Positions 6,451 to 13,861 of a stretch of DNA of 15,121 bases are shown here, piece after piece. A program made the position numbers and the translations under genes. Source of the stretch: Intrasporangiaceae bacterium (GTDB lineage: Bacteria; Actinomycetota; Actinomycetes; Actinomycetales; Dermatophilaceae); contig JAAYSB010000223.1 in the NCBI GenBank assembly GCA_012518475.1, positions 1 through 15,121 of the forward strand. Direction: 5' to 3'. Each line of letters opens with the position of its first letter. The first letter of the stretch is position 1. The notes under the pieces are model-generated. The model saw only the letters and a list, made by a program, of their open reading frames with translations. It did not search any database and was not told the origin of the DNA.

Positions 6451-6873
6451 CTACTCCCAGGGCGTGGAGAGGACGACGGTGGTGCGGGTCGAGACAGCCG
6501 CCGCAGCGCGGATCCGACCGATGAGGTCCTCGAGGTCGGAGGGAGTGCCGCAGCGGATCTTGAGGATGTAGTTCTCGTCCCCGGCCACCGAGTAGCACGC
6601 CTCGATCTCGCTCAGCTCGCGGAGCCGCTCCGGGATGTCGTCCGCGGCACCGGGGTCGACCGGAGTGACAGAGATGAACGCGGTGATCGGGAGGCCGACC
6701 TGGTCGGCATCGATGCGGACCGTATAGCCGGTGATGACGCCCCGCTCCTCGAGCCGCCGGACCCGCTGGTGCGCTGCCGAGGTCGAGAGTCCGAGGATCT
6801 TCCCGAGGTCGGTATAGCTGAGTCGGCCGTCCTTGCGCAGGAGGTCGACAATCCGGCGGTCCGTGGCTTCCAC
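6451..6873 (-). CDS. Lrp/AsnC family transcriptional regulator
   Basis: 140-residue DNA-binding regulator of the leucine-responsive family, which commonly senses amino acids. An N-terminal winged helix-turn-helix (LSYTDLGKILGLSTSAAHQR, 18-37; then RRLEERGVITGY) is followed by the RAM/AsnC ligand domain (about 62-140) with the typical FISVTP strand and the AGDENYILKI core. The GTG start at 6873 lies 6 bases after a TAGGCT box on the minus strand, suggesting a leaderless transcript. The gene is divergent from the exonuclease gene, with an imperfect dyad between them, consistent with autoregulation. Its target is unknown; the lysine genes about 0.6 kb to its left are a possible but untested target. 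Confidence 0.92.
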   Translation of the reverse strand: MEATDRRIVDLLRKDGRLSYTDLGKILGLSTSAAHQRVRRLEERGVITGYTVRIDADQVGLPITAFISVTPVDPGAADDIPERLRELSEIEACYSVAGDENYILKIRCGTPSDLEDLIGRIRAAAAVSTRTTVVLSTPWE

Positions 6874-6876
6874 GGT

Positions 6877-6905
6877 GCCAGCCTAATCCGGTCGACAGGC
6901 GTGGC
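6877..6905. promoter_or_regulatory. lrp/exonuclease divergent control region with dyad
   Basis: The 44-bp gap contains a minus-strand -10 box TAGGCT (6885-6880) leading to the lrp GTG. It also contains CCGGTCGACAGG (6888-6899, 5 of 6 pairs palindromic) and outer arms GCCAGCCT (6877-6884) and AGGCGTGGC (6897-6905), complementary apart from one extra base. Dyads like this are typical of Lrp-family autoregulatory sites. The other strand has CAGGCT (6905-6910) 7 bases before the exonuclease GTG. Confidence 0.4.
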
Positions 6906-6917
6906 AGGCTTGGGCTC

Positions 6918-7841
6918 GTGGACCGACTACTCCTCCTCGACTCAGCCTCGCTGTACTACCGGGCCTTCTTCGGTGTCCCGGAGCAGGGACGCAGCCCGTC
7001 CGGCGCGCCGACGAACGCGGTCCGGGGCTTCACGGACATGATCGCCACGCTTGTCACCGCCCACTCCCCCACCCACCTCGTCGCGGCCTGGGACGACGAC
7101 TGGCGGCCGCAGTGGCGGGTCGATCTCATCCCCAGCTACAAGACCCACCGCCTGGTGGAGGGCAGCGACGTCATCGAGGAGTCGCCCGAGGCGCTGACCC
7201 CCCAGGTCCCGGTCATCCGGGATCTCCTCGCGGCGGTCGGGATCACCAGGGTCGGAGCCCCCGGCTACGAGGCGGACGACATTATCGGCACCCTGGCGCA
7301 CCACCACGGGGGAGCCATGGCCGTCGACGTCGTCACCGGCGACCGGGACCTGCTCCAGCTCGTCGACGACGCCCGCCACGTCCGGGTCCTCTATACCGGC
7401 AAGGGCGGAGTGCGTGACCCGGACATCGTCACGCAGAGCCTCCTCCAGGAGAAGTACGGCGTCCCGGACGGGCGTGGCTACCTCGAGATGTCGGTGCTCC
7501 GTGGTGACACCAGCGACGGACTGCCGGGCGTGAAGGGAATCGGCGACAAGACCGCCGCTGCGCTCATCGCGCAGTTCGGCTCTCTGGCGGCGCTGCGCGC
7601 GGCGGTCGATGGCGGTGACCCGAGCATCAAGGGCGCCCGCCGGGCCAACCTCGAGGCGGCCGGCCCCTATCTCGACGTTGCTCCCACGGTCGTGGCGGTC
7701 GCCCAGGACGTCGCACTGCCCCCGGCCGACTACTCGCTGCCGAAGGAGATCGCCGATCCGGCCCTTCTCGACGACCTGGTCGCGACCTTCGGCCTGGAGT
7801 CCCCGGTCCGGCGACTGCTCACCGCACTGGACCTGGCCTGA
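6918..7841 (+). CDS. Stand-alone 5'-3' exonuclease (Pol I 5'-nuclease/PIN-H3TH fold)
   Basis: 307-residue structure-specific 5' nuclease like the N-terminal domain of DNA polymerase I, acting on RNA primers, flaps and branched DNA with divalent metals. Metal-binding and family motifs are in order: LLLDSASLYYRAF (5-17, Asp8), AWDDDWRPQWR (57-67), YKTHR (74-78), YEADDIIGTLA (117-127), TGDRDLLQLV (140-149), LRGDTSDGLPG (194-204) and the helix-hairpin-helix GVKGIGDKTAAALI (204-217). There is no polymerase domain. The match in type, position and orientation to M. tuberculosis Rv2090, opposite helY, supports orthology. GTG start; no clear ribosome site. Confidence 0.93.
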   Translation: MDRLLLLDSASLYYRAFFGVPEQGRSPSGAPTNAVRGFTDMIATLVTAHSPTHLVAAWDDDWRPQWRVDLIPSYKTHRLVEGSDVIEESPEALTPQVPVIRDLLAAVGITRVGAPGYEADDIIGTLAHHHGGAMAVDVVTGDRDLLQLVDDARHVRVLYTGKGGVRDPDIVTQSLLQEKYGVPDGRGYLEMSVLRGDTSDGLPGVKGIGDKTAAALIAQFGSLAALRAAVDGGDPSIKGARRANLEAAGPYLDVAPTVVAVAQDVALPPADYSLPKEIADPALLDDLVATFGLESPVRRLLTALDLA

Positions 7842-7867
7842 CAGAATCACACCCGAGCTGTTGGCAC

Positions 7868-7873
7868 GGAGGG
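7868..7873 (+). promoter_or_regulatory. Ribosome binding site GGAGGG
   Basis: Lies 8 bases before ATG 7882 and fixes that start. The same reading frame stays open far upstream inside the exonuclease gene. Confidence 0.7.
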
Positions 7874-7881
7874 AGACACGG

Positions 7882-8292
7882 ATGGTCGACAAGCAGGAGT
7901 CCTGGATCGAGCTGCTCATGTCGGTGGGCAAGGAGCTGGGGCTGGAGGTGCCCACCCCTGGGCGGCCGTGGCCACCGCGGCCACCGCAGGCTCAGCCGAT
8001 CGCCGTTGTGGAGACTGCTCCAGCGGGCACGCGTCTCATCGAGTCGTCGGAAACGCTCTCGCGTGAGGAGCTCGCCGAGCTCCTGGAGTCCCTCGCCGCG
8101 AAGGTCCGCGGTGGCGAGCTCTCCTTGCGGACCGGCGCCTACGCGGTGAGCTTCGATGTCCCCGACGAGGTGACGGTCGACGTCGCTGCGGTCTCCGAGG
8201 ATGGTGACGGAGCCACCGATATCGAGCTCGGTATCGTCGTGCACTGGCAGGCACCGACGGCGCTCGACCAGGGGTCGCAGCGTACCGGCTGA
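7882..8292 (+). CDS. Small amphi-Trp-like domain protein
   Basis: 136 residues, likely cytoplasmic, function unknown. An N-terminal helix (SWIELLMSVGKELGLEV) is followed by a proline-rich linker (TPGRPWPPRPPQAQP, 25-39). The C-terminal domain (about 56-122) starts LSREELAELLESLAAKVRGG and continues with alternating hydrophobic strands ending in IVVHW (118-122). That pattern, a helix, a Gly-containing turn, strands and a terminal Trp, resembles the amphi-Trp domain (TIGR04354). The assignment is from memory of the family, not a search. The start is set by GGAGGG 8 bases upstream. It lies 40 bp after the exonuclease and may be cotranscribed with it; its stop is only 7 bp from that of the convergent phosphotransferase. 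Confidence 0.75.
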   Translation: MVDKQESWIELLMSVGKELGLEVPTPGRPWPPRPPQAQPIAVVETAPAGTRLIESSETLSREELAELLESLAAKVRGGELSLRTGAYAVSFDVPDEVTVDVAAVSEDGDGATDIELGIVVHWQAPTALDQGSQRTG

Positions 8293-8299
8293 GACCTGT

Positions 8300-9478
8300 T
8301 CAGAGGACGGCTCGGGCGCGCTCCGCCCAGTCCTGAGCCAGGCTGAGACGGGCCCGAGCCTGCTCTGGGGTGGCCCCGGAGACGAGGCTGAGCAGGACCC
8401 CGGCGACCCGAGCGCGCAGAGCTCCCGGGTGCACCATCTGCTCGAAGAACCGGCCCCACTTCTCGGCCACCTCCGCTCCCCGCGGGTAGTGGACCGGGGA
8501 CAGGGCCGGCAGGACGGCCAGGTGCGCGGTGAGGCAGGCCAGATCATCCTCGCGGCGCCCCGGCCCCACCGTGTCGACATCGATGAGCCGGGCCGGCCGA
8601 CCGTCCGTGCAGAAGATGTTGGCCTCATGGAAGTCGCCATGAGTGGGGACGAGTGGCCCGACGGGGAACTCGGCTGTCAGCTCCGTGATGTCCGCTGTGA
8701 GCTCGGTGATCTCCTGGGCCAGGTCAGGCACCCGGGCCGCCGCCATCGGCCCGTGGAAGTCGATCCGGTCGGTCCACGAGGGTCGCGTCGGCAGGTCGAG
8801 CACCTCGTCGGGCAGCCGGTCGAGGAGAGTGACCGCCAAGGCCGGGTCGGGCTCGGTCTCGCTCTGTCCCAGCTGCCACGCCGAGAGGGCGACAGCGAGG
8901 GAGACGCCCGGGACTGCAGCGGTGATGAGGACACCGGGCTCGGGCTGGGCGACGACATCGGGGCCGAGCCCGGCGAGCAGCGTGTGACGCCGGGTGAGCA
9001 GCTCACCGAGCTTCGGACGGAGCACCTTGGTGAAGTAGACCTGGTCGCCTCGGGTCGTTCGCAGCACGGCTCGCCGCAGCGGTCGATAGACGAGGACATC
9101 GGTGCCGTCGGGCTCGGTGGTGCCATCCGGTCCAGGGGGTAGCCAGGTGGCGAGCACCTCCGGGGTGCAGGCTCCGAACAGCCCCGGCAGCCGGGGGTCG
9201 GCGGGATGGCGCCAGACCCGGATCTGTTCCCCCTCGACCGAGACCGTGGCACCCGCGTCGACGTCGGCTGTGGTCGCGACGAGGAACTCGTAGACCTGGT
9301 GGTCCGGTGGGCCGTAGGTCACGTGGTAGGTGACCGAGGTCTCCGAGCCGATCCGGTCGTGGACCTCATGAACCATGACCTCGAACCCGGGCACTGTCGC
9401 CCCGGGCTGACCCGTGAGCGCACCCTGGATGAGCTCCGCAGCCCGAGGGCCGGTGAGAAGCGAGACGATGGGGCGCAC
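8300..9478 (-). CDS. Phosphotransferase, aminoglycoside-phosphotransferase fold, substrate unknown
   Basis: 392 residues. The C-terminal two-thirds has the kinase-like APH fold: VYFTKVLRPK (147-156) with the likely ATP lysine Lys151, catalytic loop HGDFHEAN (280-287, matching HxDxxxxN), and metal motif LIDVDT (298-303) followed by GPGRREDDLA. The first ~130 residues form a separate N-terminal region (VTYHVTYGPPD, VRPL-like end) that recalls the N-terminal cap of maltokinase-type enzymes (Pep2/Mak). A short duplication, ITELTAD-ITELTAE, occurs at 257-270. Nothing nearby indicates substrate; trehalose/maltose genes are absent. The GTG start at 9478 has no strong ribosome site. It is convergent with the amphi-Trp gene and follows the secreted-protein gene on the same strand with a 67-bp gap. 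Confidence 0.82.
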   Translation of the reverse strand: MRPIVSLLTGPRAAELIQGALTGQPGATVPGFEVMVHEVHDRIGSETSVTYHVTYGPPDHQVYEFLVATTADVDAGATVSVEGEQIRVWRHPADPRLPGLFGACTPEVLATWLPPGPDGTTEPDGTDVLVYRPLRRAVLRTTRGDQVYFTKVLRPKLGELLTRRHTLLAGLGPDVVAQPEPGVLITAAVPGVSLAVALSAWQLGQSETEPDPALAVTLLDRLPDEVLDLPTRPSWTDRIDFHGPMAAARVPDLAQEITELTADITELTAEFPVGPLVPTHGDFHEANIFCTDGRPARLIDVDTVGPGRREDDLACLTAHLAVLPALSPVHYPRGAEVAEKWGRFFEQMVHPGALRARVAGVLLSLVSGATPEQARARLSLAQDWAERARAVL

Positions 9479-9545
9479 GGTGTCTAGTCCATCATGAGCG
9501 GAGCCCCCGACCCGCTGACCAGTAGGGTGCTCCTCTGCTGAGTGT

Positions 9546-9977
9546 TCAGTCGCCCGAGTCGGCCGACGGAGCCGAGTAGGCGGAGGCCGGGGAGTCAGCC
9601 GAGGCCGGGGAGTCGACCTGCGGGGCGGGAGCCTTGGGAGCGGGGGCCGGCTGGACGGGGGCCTTGACGACCGGGGCCTTCTTCGGCGGCACCGTCGTCG
9701 CGGACGGGGCGGACGGGGCAGACTTCGGGGAGACCGCGGACTGCGGTGACTGGGTGGAGGGAGCGCTGGGCGCGGACGTCGGGCTCGGGCTGGAGACCGG
9801 GGAGGGAGAGCTGTGGGCAGACACGGTGTCGTCGGTCACCTCGTCGGCCGGCAGAGTGATGGCCGGACGCGGTTCTCCCCCGAACGAGTTGGCCTGGGCA
9901 TTGATGGCGACGCCGGCGACGGCAGCCAGGCCAAGCGCCCCGGTGACGGCCCAGGCGGCGGGCTTCTTCATCTTCAT
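9546..9977 (-). CDS. Small secreted Pro/Ala/Ser-rich protein
   Basis: 143 residues. There is a Sec-type signal peptide (MKMKKPAAWA, then a hydrophobic stretch to about 25) with a likely cleavage after AQA (27-29). The mature part is low-complexity: PSPVSSPSPTSAPSAPS from about 58, a KAPV/APAPKAPAP segment (100-119) and a tail with SPASA repeated (123-133). It has no cysteine, LPxTG, twin-arginine or lipobox, so it is probably an extended extracellular or wall-associated protein. ATG 9977 is supported by GAGGAG (9984-9989) 6 bases upstream. It lies between helY and the 5'-3' exonuclease, the place held by the membrane protein Rv2091c in M. tuberculosis, but no homology is claimed. Confidence 0.82.
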   Translation of the reverse strand: MKMKKPAAWAVTGALGLAAVAGVAINAQANSFGGEPRPAITLPADEVTDDTVSAHSSPSPVSSPSPTSAPSAPSTQSPQSAVSPKSAPSAPSATTVPPKKAPVVKAPVQPAPAPKAPAPQVDSPASADSPASAYSAPSADSGD

Positions 9978-10052
9978 GGTCTTCTCCTCGGTGGCACTTC
10001 GTCCTGTTGCCTACTAGAACACCAGCCGGATGTGACAGAACGCTGAGATGGC

Positions 10053-10070
10053 CATGAGGGGATTCTCATG
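10053..10070. repeat. CATGAG/CTCATG inverted repeat
   Basis: A perfect 6-bp inverted repeat (10053-10058 and 10065-10070) with a 6-base spacer, in the 143-bp gap between helY and the secreted-protein gene. It could be the second part of the helY 3' end or an operator for the secreted-protein gene. The rest of this gap shows only a weak TAGTAG/CTGTCA promoter-like pair on the minus strand. Confidence 0.35.
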
Positions 10071-10078
10071 AAGCGGCC

Positions 10079-10099
10079 GCCCGGCCCCGACAACCGGGC
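10079..10099 (-). terminator. GC-rich hairpin after helY
   Basis: GCCCGG (10079-10084) pairs with CCGGGC (10094-10099) around a 9-base loop, 21 bp past the helY stop on the minus strand. It has no T-run. It probably ends the tatA-tatC-dagK-helY transcript. Confidence 0.5.
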
Positions 10100-10120
10100 C
10101 TGAGGCTGCTCTGGCTGAGG

Positions 10121-12904
10121 TCAGTCGAGCCGGTCAGCGGCCACCACGCCGCGCAGCACGGCCTGCACGGCCTTGCGGGCGGTGCCCCGCAGCTGGGGCG
10201 TCGGTGCGGCATCAGCGATCTGGTCGAGCAGATCGACGAGCTGCTTGCACCGGCGTACGAAGTCTCCGGCGGCGATCTCCTGCCCGCTGAGCACCACGTC
10301 GAGGGACTGCCCGCTCGCCCAGCGATGGACCATCCACGCCATGCCGCCGTCCGGCGGGCCTGTCTCGGGGAGCGCGTTCTCGGCCTCCCGGTCGTTGATC
10401 TCGGACCACAGGGCGTCCATCTGCCGGATCGCGTCGGCCACGTCCTCGTTCGGCATCCGCGGTGACGGGTCCGCGTCGTCGTGGCGGGGCTCATGGATGA
10501 GCGAGCTGACGACCGCGGCGAGCGATGGCGTATCGAGCCTGGCCCAGGTCCCGGTGCGCAGAGACTGGGCAGCCAGCAGGTCCTTCTCGGTGTAGAGCCG
10601 CCGCAGCTTGTCCCCCAGCTCGGTCGTCGACTCCCCCGCCTCATCGAGATAGCCGAGGTCGGACAGCACGTCACAGATCCGCTCGAAGGTCTTGGCGACC
10701 GAGTTGGTCCGACCATCGACCTTGCGCTGCACCGCGGAGTTCTCCCGCTTCAGCCGCCACCACCGCTCAGCCCAGCGGGCATGGTCCTCCCGCTCCGGAC
10801 ACCGGTGACACGGGTGGGACCGGAGTCGGTGCCGGAGGTCCTCGATCCGCTTGTCCTCGCCCCCGGCCGCCTCGACCGCCCGGTGCCTCGGGGGCGGGTC
10901 GTCGGGGACGGCGATCCGCAGCGTCGTCGCCAGGTCGCGGCGGGCCTTGGGATTCTTGGGGTTGAAGTTCTTCGGAACGCGCACACTCGCCACAGCCTCA
11001 ACCGGACGGGGAACGTCGAGGGTGGTGAGCCGGACGATCCTGCGGTCCTCGGTGAGCACCGTCGGCAGCTCGGTCTGTCCGCGGTAGGAGCGGGCAGGGG
11101 TGACGACGACGGCCCAGCCCGCACGCCGTCCGGACGGCACCTTGATGACATCGCCGATCCGGAGCGCCGTCAGGCTCACCTCCGCTGCCGCCCGCTGCGA
11201 GGCCGCACGGGCCTTGCTCCCCTCCTTCTGCGCCTGGTTGATCTGGTGACGGAGCGCTGCGTACGAGGCGAAGTCGCCCAGATGGCACTGCATCGCCTCG
11301 GCGTAGGCGTCCAGGGCCTCCTGGTTCTTGCGAACGGTCGACGCGAGCCCCACGACCGAGCGGTCCGCCTGGAACTGGGCGAACGAGGTCTCAAGGATCT
11401 CCGCGGCGGTCTCCCGGCCCACAGTGGCGACGAGGTTGACGGCCATGTTGTAGGTCGGTCGGAAGCTCGAGCGCAGTGGATAGGTCCGGGTCGAGGCCAG
11501 GCCGGCGACGCCCTGGGGGTCCAGGCCCCGGTGCCAGAGAACGACCGCGTGCCCTTCGATGTCGATGCCCCGCCGCCCGGCCCGGCCGGTGAGCTGGGTG
11601 TACTCCGCCGGGGTGAGCTCGGCGTGGGTCTCGCCGTTGAACTTCGTGAGCTTCTCGATGACCACCGTGCGCGCGGGCATGTTGATGCCCAGCGCGAGGG
11701 TCTCGGTCGCGAACACGGCCCGGATCTGCGCGGTGGTGAACAGCTCTTCGACGATCTCCCGGAAGAGCGGCAGCATCCCGGCATGGTGGGCCGCGAAGCC
11801 GCGCGTCAGGCCCTCGACGAAGTCCCAGTAGCCGAGCACGGTGAGGTCCTCGTCGGCGAGCGCGGCGATCTTCTGCTCGACGTGCCGCCGGATCCGCTCG
11901 CCCTGCTTCTCGGGGATGAGGCGCACCCCCGCGGAAAGCATCTGACCAACGGCCGCGTCGCAGCCGGCGCGGCTGAAGATGAAGGTGATCGCGGGCAGCA
12001 GGCCAGCGCGCTCGAGCTCGATGATGACCTCGACGCGACTGGGCGCTCCCCCGCGCGCAGGGCCCCGCCCGGGTCGGCCACCGGGTCCACCGCGTCGTGG
12101 CCCACCGTCGCGCCGGGCCCGGCCCCGTCCGACGCGCCCGGCACGGCCGGCGTCGGAGGCGGCCTGGTCGGTCCAGCCGCCGGCGTGCTCGGCGTTGCGG
12201 ATCGCCTGGATCACCTGCGCGTTGAGCCTGGTGTCGTCGAACAGGTCGTACATCGTGCGACCCACCATCATGTGCTGCCAGAGCGGCACCGGCCGGTGCT
12301 CCGAGACGACGATCTCGTGCTCTCCGCGGACCTCCGCCAGCCACGCGCCGAACTCCTCGGCGTTGCTCACGGTTGCTGACAGGGAGACGACCTGCACCGA
12401 CTGCGGCAGGTGGATGATGACCTCCTCCCAGACGGCGCCCCGGAAGCGGTCGGCGAGGTAGTGCACCTCGTCCATGACGACGAAGCCGAGGCCGGTCAGC
12501 GTCGTGCTCGCCGCATACATCATGTTGCGGAGCACCTCGGTCGTCATGACGACGACCGGCGCCTCGCCGTTGATGGAGGAGTCACCGGTGAGCAGTCCGA
12601 CGTTGTCCGCGCCGTGCTGGCGGACGAGGTCGTGGTACTTCTGGTTCGACAGGGCCTTGATGGGGGTGGTGTAGAACGCCTTGCGCCCGGTCACGAGCGC
12701 CAGGTGGACGGCGAACTCACCGACGACCGTCTTGCCCGCCCCGGTGGGAGCTGCGACGAGCACGCCCTTGCCGTCCTCGACGTGCTGAGCGGCCTCGATC
12801 TGGAACTCGTCGAGCGGGAAGTCGAGCCGGTCCGTGAACTCCCGCAGGTGGGGGTATCGGGACCTGGCCCGCGCGGCTGCATATCGCTCAGCGGGGCTGG
12901 ACAT
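10121..12904 (-). CDS. helY: Ski2/Mtr4-like DEAD/DEAH-box RNA helicase HelY
   Basis: 927-residue ATP-dependent helicase of the SKI2 group, which unwinds structured RNA. Helicase motifs: APTGAGKT (52-59), TPIKALSNQKY (80-90), TTEVLRNMMY (121-130), DEVHYL (145-150), SAT (176-178), FATETLALGINMPART (398-413) and QLTGRAGRRG (437-446). FRPTYNMAVNL (481-491) opens the Mtr4-type winged helix, an arch-like region with HPCHRC-x6-H (697-708) follows, and GDFVRRCKQLVDLLDQI (880-896) marks the C-terminal DSHCT domain. An Arg/Gly-rich insert (about 251-289) separates the RecA domains. The open frame begins at 13048, inside dagK. ATG 12904 is chosen because homology starts there and TAGGGT (12917-12912) lies 7 bases before it. 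Last gene of the tat operon, as in mycobacteria. Confidence 0.94.
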   Translation of the reverse strand: MSSPAERYAAARARSRYPHLREFTDRLDFPLDEFQIEAAQHVEDGKGVLVAAPTGAGKTVVGEFAVHLALVTGRKAFYTTPIKALSNQKYHDLVRQHGADNVGLLTGDSSINGEAPVVVMTTEVLRNMMYAASTTLTGLGFVVMDEVHYLADRFRGAVWEEVIIHLPQSVQVVSLSATVSNAEEFGAWLAEVRGEHEIVVSEHRPVPLWQHMMVGRTMYDLFDDTRLNAQVIQAIRNAEHAGGWTDQAASDAGRAGRVGRGRARRDGGPRRGGPGGRPGRGPARGGAPSRVEVIIELERAGLLPAITFIFSRAGCDAAVGQMLSAGVRLIPEKQGERIRRHVEQKIAALADEDLTVLGYWDFVEGLTRGFAAHHAGMLPLFREIVEELFTTAQIRAVFATETLALGINMPARTVVIEKLTKFNGETHAELTPAEYTQLTGRAGRRGIDIEGHAVVLWHRGLDPQGVAGLASTRTYPLRSSFRPTYNMAVNLVATVGRETAAEILETSFAQFQADRSVVGLASTVRKNQEALDAYAEAMQCHLGDFASYAALRHQINQAQKEGSKARAASQRAAAEVSLTALRIGDVIKVPSGRRAGWAVVVTPARSYRGQTELPTVLTEDRRIVRLTTLDVPRPVEAVASVRVPKNFNPKNPKARRDLATTLRIAVPDDPPPRHRAVEAAGGEDKRIEDLRHRLRSHPCHRCPEREDHARWAERWWRLKRENSAVQRKVDGRTNSVAKTFERICDVLSDLGYLDEAGESTTELGDKLRRLYTEKDLLAAQSLRTGTWARLDTPSLAAVVSSLIHEPRHDDADPSPRMPNEDVADAIRQMDALWSEINDREAENALPETGPPDGGMAWMVHRWASGQSLDVVLSGQEIAAGDFVRRCKQLVDLLDQIADAAPTPQLRGTARKAVQAVLRGVVAADRLD

Positions 12905-12911
12905 GCTCGCC

Positions 12912-12917
12912 ACCCTA
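12912..12917 (-). promoter_or_regulatory. Possible internal -10 (TAGGGT) of helY
   Basis: TAGGGT on the minus strand, 7 bases before ATG 12904, in the position for leaderless transcription. Its TAG is the dagK stop codon. The following GGTGG could instead act as a weak ribosome site with 5-base spacing, and no -35 is seen, so a promoter here is uncertain. Confidence 0.35.
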
Positions 12918-13850
12918 CGGGAGTGCAGCCCCGCTCCCCGGGCGGCGACGCGCCCCGACGATCCGCATGGCCCCGGGGGCGACCTCGACGGTGCGCGGGA
13001 GTGGTCCGATCCGTTCTCCGTCGGCGTAGGCGACGATCCCGGGAGCATCGAGCTCGATCCGTCTGCCCCTGATGATCTGCACGGCGGGGTGGCTGATGTG
13101 CCTGCCGGAGAACACCTTGGGGAAGACGCGGATGAACGTGCTCTTGGAGAGCTGGTCGAGGATGAGGACGTCGAGGAGTCCGTCGTCCATCTGAGCGGTC
13201 GGCACGACCTTCATCCCGCCGCCGTAGGACGTCGCGTTCGCGACGGCGACGAGCATGGCACCACCGTCGAACGACTCGCCGTCGATGGTGATGCGATACG
13301 GGATGGGGTGGAAGACCGGCAGCTCGAGCAGTGCCGACGCGGTGTACTTGGCACTGCCACGGGCCCATCGGATGCCGTTCGCCCGCTCGTTGACGATGGC
13401 GTCGAAGCCGCCGGCGAGGACGCCGGCGAACCAGGTCACCTCACCCTGACCGCCGGTCACCTTCGCTGCGTCGAGGGTATGCGTGACGCCTGTCAGCATG
13501 AGATCCACAGCCGCCGTCGGGTCACCGAACGGGACGCCGACCGCCGCCGCCAGGTCGTTCCCGGTCCCGGCCGGGACGATGACGAGCGGCACGCCACTGC
13601 CGGAGAGAGCGTTCGTGGCGAGGTTGACCATGCCGTCCCCACCGACTGCGACCAACCGGTCGATGGCGCCGATGCGCACGGCGTCCCGGATCTGCGCGAT
13701 GGCCTGGGGAGCATCGGTCCCCGACAGATCGACGAAGGGAATCTGCCGCTCGGCGAGGTCGCTGCGGACCTGTTCGCCGATGCGGGCGGCCTTGTGTGCG
13801 CCGGCCGTCGGATTGATGACGAGTCCGACTCTCTCGAAGGGCAGTCTCAT
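12915..13850 (-). CDS. Diacylglycerol kinase family lipid kinase (DagK/YegS)
   Basis: 311 residues; phosphorylates diacylglycerol or a related lipid at the inner membrane face, recycling it to phosphatidic acid. N-terminal nucleotide motif LVINPTAG (10-17), glycine-rich GGDGM (70-74) and PAGTGNDLA (93-101) define the kinase domain. The C-terminal half has GGGMKVVPTA (210-219), MDDGLLDV (221-228, structural metal aspartates) and YADGERIG (275-282, with the catalytic-base region). Length is typical. ATG 13850 is 11 bp after the tatC stop, with no clear Shine-Dalgarno. It sits inside tatA-tatC-helY, where the M. tuberculosis operon has no such gene. The exact lipid substrate cannot be told from sequence. 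Confidence 0.93.
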   Translation of the reverse strand: MRLPFERVGLVINPTAGAHKAARIGEQVRSDLAERQIPFVDLSGTDAPQAIAQIRDAVRIGAIDRLVAVGGDGMVNLATNALSGSGVPLVIVPAGTGNDLAAAVGVPFGDPTAAVDLMLTGVTHTLDAAKVTGGQGEVTWFAGVLAGGFDAIVNERANGIRWARGSAKYTASALLELPVFHPIPYRITIDGESFDGGAMLVAVANATSYGGGMKVVPTAQMDDGLLDVLILDQLSKSTFIRVFPKVFSGRHISHPAVQIIRGRRIELDAPGIVAYADGERIGPLPRTVEVAPGAMRIVGARRRPGSGAALP

Positions 13851-13861
13851 CGGGGTCGTGC

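Noticed and set aside
6942..7955. 337-codon open frame opposite the 5'-3' exonuclease
   Set aside because: Antisense shadow; all nuclease motifs are on the plus strand.
9479..9545. Plus-strand promoter from the TAGGGT box near 9521
   Set aside because: No reading frame or ribosome site follows on the plus strand, and no -35 is visible.
10481..12379. 632-codon open frame on the plus strand opposite helY
   Set aside because: Shadow of the helicase gene in high-GC DNA; the helicase motifs are unambiguous on the minus strand.
12905..13048. Longer HelY from the upstream start at 13048
   Set aside because: The 48 extra residues overlap dagK coding sequence and are Pro/Arg/Ser-rich without homology; ATG 12904 fits the family N-terminus.
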